Source: Cudoniella acicularis (taxonomy: Eukaryota > Ascomycota > Leotiomycetes > Helotiales > Helotiaceae). Taken from it: a stretch of 12,877 bases of DNA. The position numbers and the translations under genes were made by a program. The stretch is from NCBI GenBank assembly GCA_013054445.1, contig JAAMPI010001571.1, forward strand, positions 1 through 12,877, written 5' to 3'. Position 1 is the first letter of the stretch. Every line of letters starts with the position of its first letter. Positions 1 through 7,755 of this stretch are shown in pieces. Under the pieces are notes generated by a model. That model was given only the letters and a program-made list of their open reading frames with translations, ran no database searches and was not told the origin of the DNA.

Positions 1-2509
1 AACCCTGCAGCCACCCCCAAAATCAAAAACCCCGTTACTGAACACGCCACAACCCTCACCAACCACCTATGCCTCTCCCTCGCCACCTCCACTACCGGAC
101 TCGGCGCATCCGGTACCTTCCCAGGAACCACAATCACCGTCGGAGCTGTCGTATCCGCATACTCGCTCGCTGGACTCGGAGGCGGCTTCCCAGTCGTCCA
201 GTTTTTTGGCTCAGGACCAAGAATGAAATTCATGCGACCGCCGTTGGCAAAGATGTCTGACCAGGAAACCCAGGATTGGTTCCAGGGTTGGGAGTTAACG
301 CTGAGGGATTGTACGTAGATGGCATCGGCAGAGGAGGAAGAGTTGGTGGTGGTGGTCGCGGTTATGGTGAGATTTTTGGAAGGGGAGAGGGAGATGGTTG
401 TGTTAGCGAACCAGGGGGAGGAGATCAGGAAGGTGGTTTGTCCCACCAAGGGGTACAGGCCTAGCATGTTCCAGAGAAGCCATGATTCCATTGCTCCTGC
501 GTCGCTGTTTCCTGGTAGGCCGCCAGGTGTAGGCGAGTAGAGCGTTTGGGCAATGTTGCGGCTCGTGCTGACGGTTAGATCTTGTCGGCCCACGAAGTTG
601 AATAAATAAGGAGTGGTGAACGAGGGTTCATTCCCGGGGTTGAAAATCGTGTTGTTGAATCCTACAGAACGACCTGAAGTGTTGATCCCGGGTTTGAAGA
701 CTGTAGAAAGCCGAGAGGTGAAGGTTGTAGGGCCTCCTGAGAGTGCTACCAGTGTGCTCAGGTCGTGGTGTGCGTTGAAAGAGTATTCCCAAGGTAGGGC
801 TTCATAGTAGGCGTCGCCCCAATAGCAGCCACCACAGGAAAGGGGATCCTGAGCGATGAAACCCTCGGTGCTGCGGGGGACGAGAAAGCCAGTGAAGTTG
901 AGGGATATGGTGTTAGGGTTCCAGTGGTTGATCCAGTTGTGAGAGCGTTTTTTGTATTTGGCTGCGTCGGCCGCCTTGCCCAGTCCGGTGGCTACTTGGT
1001 ATAAGGAGAAATCGTTGACAGAATACTCTACCGCTCGGGTAACGGAGCGACCATAGGTAGGTGTGATGTAACCGTACTTGAGCCAATCTGGGAGTGCACC
1101 ACGACCTTCTTTCGTTGATGAAGATGGATCACGGGGATCGTTGTTGTTAGGCGGGGCGACTTCGGCGTTTTTGACCATGGCTTCGTATCCTGCAGTCCAG
1201 TTGACAGCTCCTCTGACTCCCTTGACATACGCATCTGCTAGGACGTTGTCGGAATTTGAACCTCCTTGACTTGCTCCATTAAAATTGGACGACCTAGCAT
1301 CTGGCATGTATCCTTCGAAACGGAAGATGTCTATAAGTGATCGGATATACTCTTCATACATGCTAGGTTGAAAAATCTGTAGTAAAGAGAATGTGCATCG
1401 GAAAAGATCCCAAGTGGTGAAAATGTCGTCGTAGTATGGCTCATTCGAGGTCCACAAAGCGTTCTCGCCGGTTCGATTTGACGGCAACAGATGCATGAAA
1501 TACATTGAACTATAAAGCAATTGCAAATTGCTGAGATTGGTTTCAGTGGTCGTGACTTTCGAGAGGACCTCTTCGTTCCATGTTGTTTTGGCATTGGCTG
1601 TCATAGTCGCAAGTGCTGTTCCGATTGGGATTTGGGTGTTGACATTGTTGCATGCCTGAGCACTCGAAATGAACGAGATTCCAACCCTAGAAGTAATGCT
1701 GGAAGTGTTAAAAGAAAAGACAGCTCCAAGTGGCTCGGTTGATACTACAGCAGATGTGGTATCGTATTGTTGCAGAAGTCTTCCAGTAATATTTTGGCCC
1801 ACGAAAGTCTTCACAGTTGCAGGAGAATCAAAATATCCGCAGAAATAAATCCTCCAATCAGGAGCTCGGTTCCAGCCATTGTTGTAGTCCCCAAATCCTT
1901 CATAGTGGCTCTCCGTCGTGGTGATGTTGCCGCCAAGGTACTGTTGAGAGAGTTCAACTTTGGTTGAAGGAAGAACGTGGGAAACATCCACGATAATGTT
2001 GGCCTCCTGACCCGAGGGGAATGTATAATGGTATATTCCAGCGCGGCTGGTTGCTGACAGTTCTACCGTGATGTTGGATCCCAAAAAGGATTTGTAATAG
2101 CCCACAGATGTGACATCTGGTTGAGCACGAGTATCATTCAAATCCAGAGGATTGCTGATGTTGCCGAGAACGGGCATTTGAGAAACCACGCCATACTTTG
2201 GAGCGCCTCCAGTTCCACTCTCATGCATCATAGAGAACCCGGTAAAGTTCCCCCTGGTCGAAAATCCCGAAAAGCTATTGCCTCCATCAAAGAGATCTGG
2301 TCCTAGCTTTACCATGCCAAAAGGGAGTGCTACCCCCGGAAAAGTATTGCCGCCATCGGCTTCGCCGGTCTAAATGCCAGTCAAAATTGATTCTTTGATT
2401 ATAGATTAATTGGTTGACTTACGGATGTTAGAACATATTGGGTGAGGTCTGTGGACTGCGCGACTACGGTAGCCAGGCAAACTATTATGAAGGTGAAATA
2501 TCGAGACAT
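1..2509 (-). CDS. GH92 family alpha-mannosidase-like protein, secreted and probably membrane-anchored (partial, C-terminus off the left edge)
   Basis: Seen: exon 1 is 2509-2423 (29 codons). A 53-bp intron follows (2422-2370, GTAAGT to TAG), then an exon open to the window edge, giving at least 818 residues. Residues 1-17 form a signal peptide (MSRYFTFIIVCLATVVA). The N-terminal GH92 signature GGNTFPGVALPFGM lies at 35-48 and GGSNSD at 398-403. YEALPWEYSFNAHHD begins at 551; its E552 aligns by eye with the family's general-acid Glu segment. GNSDAGAM has its Asp at 652. There are about 18 N-glycosylation sequons. A Pro/Ser-rich linker is followed by a hydrophobic segment at about 798-818. Family knowledge: GH92 enzymes are calcium-dependent exo-alpha-mannosidases acting on mannans and N-glycans. 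Inference: it trims mannosyl glycans at the cell surface or in the secretory pathway. The reading frame looks intact and the family call is secure; exact linkage specificity cannot be read. Confidence 0.93.
2370..2422 (-). other. Intron 1 of the GH92 gene (53 bp)
   Basis: The donor GTAAGT follows a complete TCC codon (phase 0). The acceptor TTTAG precedes ACC GGC GAA GCC, which opens the conserved N-terminal GH92 block. Removing it joins the signal-peptide exon in frame to that block, so the boundaries are well supported. Confidence 0.85.
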
Positions 2510-3244
2510 AGCGATTGTCGAGAAAGAAAACGGTTTGCTATTTGTTTCAGTCTAACTTCCATCATGGGATACTTAAAGCAGCTGGTTTATGATGTTTCGA
2601 CCGCGAAAACAACCATTCTGAAGGTTGGTTGAATACCTCGGTCACGTGCTGAAAGGTTGACTTTCTTCTGTTCGAGTTATTTCCAGGCTGAAGGCCGTGA
2701 AGAATCCAGCAAGTATTAAAAAGCGTATATGGAGGGCGAAGAAGCTCAGAAAAGAGTGGTGGGAGAAGGATGGGATAATGTATGGACAAACCCTGGTTTA
2801 GCACGGACTGTGAAAAGAAATCCAGGAGGTAAGGGCTACCGATGTGGAGGCGCACTCCGCAAAATTGATAGGGCAGTGGGGGCAGCCAAAGGGGAGCAAA
2901 GAGACAAGTTGGAGGTGAAACTGACTCTACTTAAGCAACGTGAGGCCAGTCAGCCGCCAGTGCGAGCCCATGTGTCTATTTTTTTGCGGCTATTCAGACA
3001 CCGGCTGAGCGCCGCTTAGGCACGCAAGGAGGGCCAGCTCTGAGGTGAGCGTCTAGACTGAATGCGATGCGCAGCGTAGCACAGCGTATTGCTCACCAGT
3101 CAAAAGACGCACTTTTCTGCTGAGAACAATGAGTTGGAGGCTGGCGGAAAATCTGGGTGAAAGGAATCAAAGGTTGAAGGGAAATTGAAAGGAAAGGGGG
3201 GAAGGGGTTTGCATGTGCTTCTTTGCCTCTTTGCGGCAAAGACG

Positions 3245-3270
3245 CAGCATACAGCATACAGCATACAGCA
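3245..3270. repeat. 7-bp tandem repeat (CAGCATA, about 3.7 copies)
   Basis: Three exact copies of CAGCATA are followed by a partial CAGCA. It is a short minisatellite in non-coding sequence with no evident function. Confidence 0.9.
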
Positions 3271-3443
3271 GACATACGACAGGGTCATAGGGCAGAGGAG
3301 GTCTAGAGGCCAGAGAAGGTTGGTCGTTGATGAGAACCACGATCGCCGCCAGGAACTGAGGAAACAAGCTTTTTCGCTTCTTCAGCCGAGCCAGCCCCTG
3401 CAGGCCATCAAAGGTCCAGCCCCGAAGCAACCCCCCTTTTCCC

Positions 3444-3451
3444 TATATTTA
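3444..3451 (+). promoter_or_regulatory. TATA-like element (TATATTTA) after a C/T-rich block
   Basis: TATATTTA is directly preceded by a C/T-rich stretch (3431-3443) and followed by more C-rich, A-containing sequence resembling an ascomycete leader. The first ATG in a good context downstream is at 3780 (small ORF). This could be the core promoter of an unannotated plus-strand transcript. It lies about 2.9 kb before gene 2, too far to be its obvious TATA box. Suggestive only. Confidence 0.3.
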
Positions 3452-3779
3452 TCCTACAAAGTCAGCCGAGGGTTGCATCCTCTTGCTACCAAGACGCTGC
3501 ATCGCGAACAAAGAATTGTCCGTCCGACTTCGTTGCACCTCGATACCAACCACACCAAACCGATACCTCCTCGGCTTCCCGCACAAATCCTTCACAGTTA
3601 ACCCGGTGGCTTGAAGTGTGCGCCCCGATTCGGCAGGCGTTGACGTGCTTGCCCTGCTCTGAAACATCACGAAAACATTTCAACAGAGATCTTGGGGAGG
3701 CCTGGAATCCTCCAAACATCTGAGCGCGCGTACCGATAATAACTGCAGCACGCAACCACCTTGATGATCTCCTGCAACA

Positions 3780-3893
3780 ATGCCATCTGGCATCGGACAT
3801 CTCAAAGGTACCGCATCGTCTCGTGCTGACACTTGGGAGGCGTGCAGTGGTCATTTTTCTCCGAGCGTTTTCTTTGAGTCTTTGTGTCTCTGA
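3780..3893 (+). CDS. Possible 37-aa small ORF of unknown function
   Basis: ATG at 3780 has A at -3 and begins MPSGIGHLKGTAS; the frame ends at TGA 3891-3893. It lies about 330 bp downstream of the TATA-like element at 3444. A splice-donor-like GTACCG follows the ninth codon (AAAG/GTACCG), so this might instead be the first exon of a spliced transcript, but I found no acceptor giving a convincing continuation. No family recognised. Chance remains the leading explanation. Confidence 0.15.
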   Translation: MPSGIGHLKGTASSRADTWEACSGHFSPSVFFESLCL

Positions 3894-3903
3894 GCACGTG
3901 CTC
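3892..3903. promoter_or_regulatory. Palindromic E-box GAGCACGTGCTC
   Basis: A perfect 12-bp palindrome centred on CACGTG (3895-3900), the core recognised by many basic helix-loop-helix factors. Further CACGTG cores lie at 2643-2648 and 4148-4153 in the same upstream region and at 11622-11627 before the WD40 gene. Function is inferred from motif only. Confidence 0.35.
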
Positions 3904-4021
3904 CGCAATGCATCTTTCATAATAATTTTGCACGTATCACCGCGGAGCTCTTGTACACGTCGCTGTTGCTGACCCACCGCCGTATGGCGGCACCAACCAG
4001 CGATGATAAATTTGGGACTAG

Positions 4022-4183
4022 ATGGCAAAAGAAAGTTGGAAGGTGGAGAGTCTCGAAGTCGAGGCCGCCGAGGATAACCTTCTAACCATTCTCGGACATG
4101 CGGACGGAAACTCCTCGTCGTATAGTTACTTTCAGAGGGGCACTGTCCACGTGACCTGCCTCACATGCCGTACTTCAAACTAG
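4022..4183 (+). CDS. Possible 53-aa small ORF of unknown function
   Basis: ATG at 4022 starts MAKESWKVESLEVEAAED and the frame ends at TAG 4181-4183. An in-frame TAG ends right before the ATG; TAG could also serve as a splice acceptor. Codon choice is coding-like over the first 40 codons, mostly acidic and polar residues. No family recognised, and no in-phase link to the ORF at 3780 was found. It may be a short gene, an exon, a decayed remnant or chance. Confidence 0.18.
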   Translation: MAKESWKVESLEVEAAEDNLLTILGHADGNSSSYSYFQRGTVHVTCLTCRTSN

Positions 4184-4324
4184 TTGTACTGTGTACAAGC
4201 GAAGGAAGGCAAGCGCTTCGATCAGTGGAGTAGTTGGCATCCATTATAGGTGAGAATGTTGCCAAATCCTGAGTCTAGCTGCTGTCAATCTACAGAATAG
4301 TCTAGTGACTTCCAAACCGTCCCA

Positions 4325-4364
4325 CAGTTCGAGGAGTACTAGTCCCAGTTCGAGGAGTTCTAGT
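4325..4364. repeat. Tandem duplication, 19-bp unit at 21-bp period
   Basis: CAGTTCGAGGAGTACTAGT (4325-4343) is repeated at 4346-4364 with one A-to-T change. It sits in non-coding sequence. A local slippage duplication is the simplest reading; two equal sites for a DNA-binding protein is an alternative. Confidence 0.85.
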
Positions 4365-6392
4365 TCAGGATACTCTGTTAATCTTCCCGTTCTACTTTCC
4401 CTCCTTGGTCGGGCCCGATATCATGCAAAATACAGCAGATGACTGTATTCAAACAAAGGTTTCTATCTCGTATCCAGATAAGAGCTCACTCAGGGGTCAT
4501 GGGATTTTCACGTAGCATTCTCGACTTTCAGGGACTTGGGGGGTAAATATTATCACGTACCGCTCTACTATTCAGCTTTGACTTGATTTATGTGATAAAT
4601 ACACTGCGAAACGCAGAAGTATATCCAATCCTAATGCTTACAACTTGGGAGCCAGTCGCTTCAGTCTAGAATCCCCCGCTAGTTTTTCACATCATTGGCG
4701 ATTATTCCTCCACGCATCTCATCACAACAAAGCTCGAATAGCCTCGTGAGATCTGCCATCTGACTGGTAAATATATTTTGTTTGCTTTCTTTCTAAATTG
4801 CACCCTGTGACGTGTCCAATGATGAAACGAAGTCACGCTCAACCTTTGATCCGACGAACGAATAACATACTTTAAGCTTATGAAGGCCGACCATCACAAA
4901 AGGCTTCTCCGCCGCCACAAGAACGCCAATCTAACTTTATTGCGATAAGTGAAACTTCTGGATGAACGGATACTCCCAAACCGCTGCTTGATTTACTGAT
5001 GATCTGTGAGAATGTCACGGCGTTGTAATTTGGAACTCGTCTGATCAGCGACCTGTTGACCCAATCGGCTCGCTCCACTGCTGTATAGTTACTGCTTCAT
5101 CACATTGGGTTGGCCCGAGTGCTGCATTCAAGGACACGGCTCGGATCATTGATGGCGCGTGTTGGAACCACGGCCAAGATTTGGCCTCTTTAGAGGTTTG
5201 ATCTCCCCATATCCTTCTTTTTGGACATTGAAAACGTAATCATTCCAAAACATATACTATTTTTATAGTAGTCGACACTTGTGAACTCTATGGCATTTGC
5301 AAGCACAATAGTAGAAGAAGTATTATCCCAAACACTCCTATTCTTCAAGCTTAAAAATAATTCTCTGGCTCTTGCAGGCCCAGATGCCTCCGCCAAAACT
5401 TTCCGGGGAAGAAGCCTCATTGTCAACTAGAACAATACGATGAAACGGCAAAAAAGGAAATTGTCTGCAGTGCTCTTCGACCCCAAAACGCAGGGCCGAA
5501 AATAAACAAATAAACATGAATGCTTTTTAGTAACGGCGCGTAAGTATTGGTCCCGAAAGGGGGAAGGAAAACGGCTGTGCTGAGATATACCACAACACTG
5601 GTTTATCTCAGCACTGAGAATGCACAACAAAAAACGCCCAGTGAAGCGGAACTCCCGGCGCCGCTGACATTTCGCTGGCTGAAAAGTCTGACACGAACGC
5701 CATCACCTGAATCCACACAACACCACGAACCATTGCGCACACGGAAGGCGCACCGCTACGTCGGATCTCCAGCTTCACAGACTAGCAGTAGTCACGATGT
5801 TATTGGGAGACGTGTGTTCTGGTGTGTCCCTCGTGGATATTCCAGACGGGCCAGACAGAGCGCGTAGGGTGCTGGCTGGTTCTTGATCCTTTACCGCCAT
5901 TGCTCAGCCAAGCGAATCCTCCATCCTATCATCTGCGGCAAGCCGTCTGCTCTCGCGCACATCGGACATGCCCATGGACACACCCCTCGCTGGTCAACGA
6001 CATCGAAGGATCCCGTGGAAAGTCGCGAGCCTCTCGATGAGCTGCATACCCGCTGTTCACCAGACACCCGTTCCACTCCCAGTCTTCCACCACTAGGCCA
6101 GGCCAATATTCTACGTGCAGTACGTGCAGTTGCAGTTCCACATGCAGCCGGCGCGTCGTTGAGAGGTGCACCCCTCATGCTGGAAACATTCCCTCGAGCA
6201 CCCCTCTCATTAATCCGTCAGTATGGCCAGCAGCGAATCATATCGTCCGTTTGCTGCTCCCAGCCTGCCCTATCTGCAGTGCGACTTTTCGACTTTTCCC
6301 CAATCGAAGAAGCTCCTCGAGCTCCTTTGTCTTCGCTCCATCTCTCTTGTTTTTCCTCTTGTTCTGTCTGTTCCGTGCATCTTGCACTCGGC

Positions 6393-6410
6393 ATGAAGTC
6401 GCCGTCATGA
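6393..6410 (+). promoter_or_regulatory. Upstream ORF of 5 codons overlapping the start codon of gene 2 (ATGA)
   Basis: ATG at 6393 encodes MKSPS and stops at TGA 6408-6410, which shares bases with the next ATG at 6407-6409 (ATGA). A ribosome starting at 6393 would terminate exactly on the main start, so the main ORF would depend on leaky scanning or reinitiation. The overlap is seen directly; a regulatory effect is inference and depends on the transcript starting upstream of 6393. Confidence 0.5.
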
Positions 6411-7662
6411 AGACATTGAGCGGGTATCTCGATGATGCGTACCGGGCATGGTTAGGCTCAGCTGTGAATTGTTGCTCGTCAGGGACGAAGCAGGCGCCGA
6501 GGCGTGGTAAGCAGCATACTTTGAGGCCGCAGGTTAGAGTTTGTCTAAGATTTTTGCAGATACTGAGAGGCCCATGAGAATCGAGCACCATCAACCACGT
6601 CTGGTGCCGCCGCCATTTGCCTTTCCAGAGCCGCAAGAGAAGCCGAAGACGAGAGGGAGAGAGTGGGTAGCCAAGACGAAGGACTATGCAGCCCGCGCAT
6701 CAAGTCGTGGAAGCTTCTCTGTGAGAAGAAGGTTGAACGCTTATAATGGACCGCGCCGCTCGCGACCTCAAATAGGGGCGCCATCAGACTTTCGCCATGT
6801 CGAATATGCTTTGCCAAGGCAGGCAGGAGGGTTTAGACCGCTAGAGCTGAGCATATATACGGAGCAACAACACTTGTCGCCAATATTGCTTCCCTTTGGC
6901 CCCATCGAAAAACCATCTAATGGACGGGATAGTAAAGAATTGCCATATCCGCCTTCAGTACACACTCACACAAGAAGTGAATCACAGCAATCATTTCGCA
7001 TTCCTCGGAAACCCGTGCGTTCAAGCTCAGATGCTTCATCAGAATGGATGGCCAACTTCAGACCTCGACCAGAATCTCTCAGTGCTCAAGAACTATTGGA
7101 AAAATTGGAGAGTGAGTTACCAAGAGCTCCACCACCAGCACGCCTGAGGTCGATGACCGAGCCACCGACTTATGAGAGAATCAAGTCAGCGTTGCACGAG
7201 AAGTTTGAATTAGAGAGACAGCTGAAGGATATCGACGAAGTCATTGAGGAGCGTAGAAGTATCTACATGAACAGCCGCCCTACAAGCCGAGCAACATCAC
7301 GAGCTCGTAGCATCTATTCCCAATCTCAAGGTATTTTCCCTCCCCTGTCTCCACATAGTCTTGTCTAACACAATCCAGAACCCATGCCCAGCCCAGCCGT
7401 AATCAAACCATCCTTCGCGGAACGCATCTCTGCAACGTTTCTCCATCCCGTCCGTTGCCATCACGAGGAACTCCGTCCAGCATCCATAGAATCGATACCA
7501 CCCGCCTTTCCCGGAACCGCGCGAATCGGGACAGACGGCATCTTACTACGACTGCCGCTTTGGAGTTCTCTTGCGCTGTTGTTGGAAGTACGAAGTCAGC
7601 TGGGTTCATCCGGTTGTCGAAGTCCATTGCAGCCTTCCTCGAGCACTCAGTCAGACACGTAA
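6407..7662 (+). CDS. Uncharacterised fungal protein, 384 aa, three exons, Arg/Ser/Pro-rich with a short helical segment
   Basis: Model: exons 6407-6506, 6560-7330 and 7379-7662. Introns are 53 bp (GTAAGC to GCAG) and 48 bp (GTATTT to CCAG, with CTAAC branch point), both phase 1. Start chosen: ATG 6407 has A at -3 and is the only ATG that opens exon 1. Seen: residues 1-33 begin MKTLSGYLDDAYRAWLG. A dense block starts GAPSDFRHV at 106, includes FRPLELSIY at 125-133 and ends with LSPILLPFG. A charged helical segment lies at about 237-266, then a SRPTSRATSRARS tract. From memory, the SDFR...FRPLELSIY block recurs in uncharacterised ascomycete proteins. No enzyme motif, signal peptide or membrane segment. 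The last 94 residues are uncertain, because a second frame is also open there and reads at least as naturally. It ends 93 bp before the transcription factor, in the same frame. Confidence 0.62.
6507..6559 (+). other. Intron 1 of the 384-aa protein gene (53 bp)
   Basis: The donor GTAAGC splits a codon after its first base and the acceptor TTTTTGCAG restores it as GAT. Joining adds the MKTLSGYLDD leader in frame to the long exon, which otherwise has no ATG before 6574. Confidence 0.7.
7331..7378 (+). other. Intron 2 of the 384-aa protein gene (48 bp)
   Basis: Donor GTATTT, branch-point CTAAC near 7364 and acceptor ATCCAG. It removes an in-frame TAA (7366-7368) and forms GAA across the junction. 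Boundaries are good; what lies in the exon beyond about 7430 is less certain. Confidence 0.75.
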
Positions 7663-7708
7663 CTGTGCCACATCAATACGTTCACCCGACGGTGTGCTTT
7701 ACTCTTGG

Positions 7709-7714
7709 ATGTAG
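7709..7714 (+). promoter_or_regulatory. Start-stop element (ATGTAG) ahead of the transcription factor
   Basis: ATG followed directly by TAG, ending 41 bases before the chosen start at 7756 and in a different frame. If the factor's transcript begins upstream, this minimal upstream ORF could slow scanning ribosomes. The context is weak (T at -3), and it could be spliced out or lie outside the mRNA. Confidence 0.3.
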
Positions 7715-7755
7715 GGAGGTGGTTTGCCATTGTTGAGAAGCCCACAGCCTTGAAC

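Larger units (their letters stand above)
2510..6406. other. Long divergent intergenic region between the GH92 gene and the 384-aa protein gene
   Basis: About 3.9 kb with no ORF I can tie to a known family. It must hold the promoter of the GH92 gene (reading left) and the promoter and leader of the gene at 6407 (reading right). Seen: CACGTG boxes at 2643-2648, 3895-3900 and 4148-4153; a TATA-like element at 3444-3451 after a C/T-rich block; a 7-bp tandem repeat at 3245-3270; a 21-bp-period duplication at 4325-4364; and a direct repeat TACGTGCAG at 6112-6129. A pyrimidine-rich stretch at about 6290-6390, typical of ascomycete leaders, sits just before gene 2. CpG dinucleotides remain frequent and I see no strongly AT-rich block, so there is no visual sign of heavy repeat-induced point mutation. 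Longer ORFs here are rich in Arg, Ser or Cys, or lack an ATG, and look random. Confidence 0.6.

Noticed and set aside
1331..1594. 87-codon minus-strand ORF within the GH92 gene
   Set aside because: It is a different frame of the same strand as the strongly conserved GH92 reading frame, so it is a shadow.
2729..3019. 96-codon open frame on the plus strand upstream of the GH92 gene
   Set aside because: No recognisable family, and it lies in the likely promoter of the divergent gene; low-complexity Lys/Arg/Gly content.
3185..3601. 138-codon open frame on the plus strand
   Set aside because: It runs through the 7-bp repeat and the TATA-like region; composition looks random and no motif is present.
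3486..4028. 180-codon open frame on the minus strand
   Set aside because: It opens at a TTG, is rich in Arg, Ser and Cys with no domain-like pattern, and shows no intron or neighbour support.
4878..5426. Two small minus-strand ORFs (66 and 78 codons)
   Set aside because: The first has no ATG start; neither resembles a known protein, and no splice signals connect them.
2510..6406. Mobile element or RIP-degraded transposon
   Set aside because: I found no long terminal repeats, terminal inverted repeats, transposase or reverse-transcriptase motifs, and no strong CpG depletion by eye.
5883..6410. 175-codon open frame on the plus strand
   Set aside because: It begins at TTG, is Cys/Ser/Arg-rich and covers the pyrimidine-rich leader of gene 2. 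Only its last five codons (from ATG 6393) were kept, as an upstream ORF.
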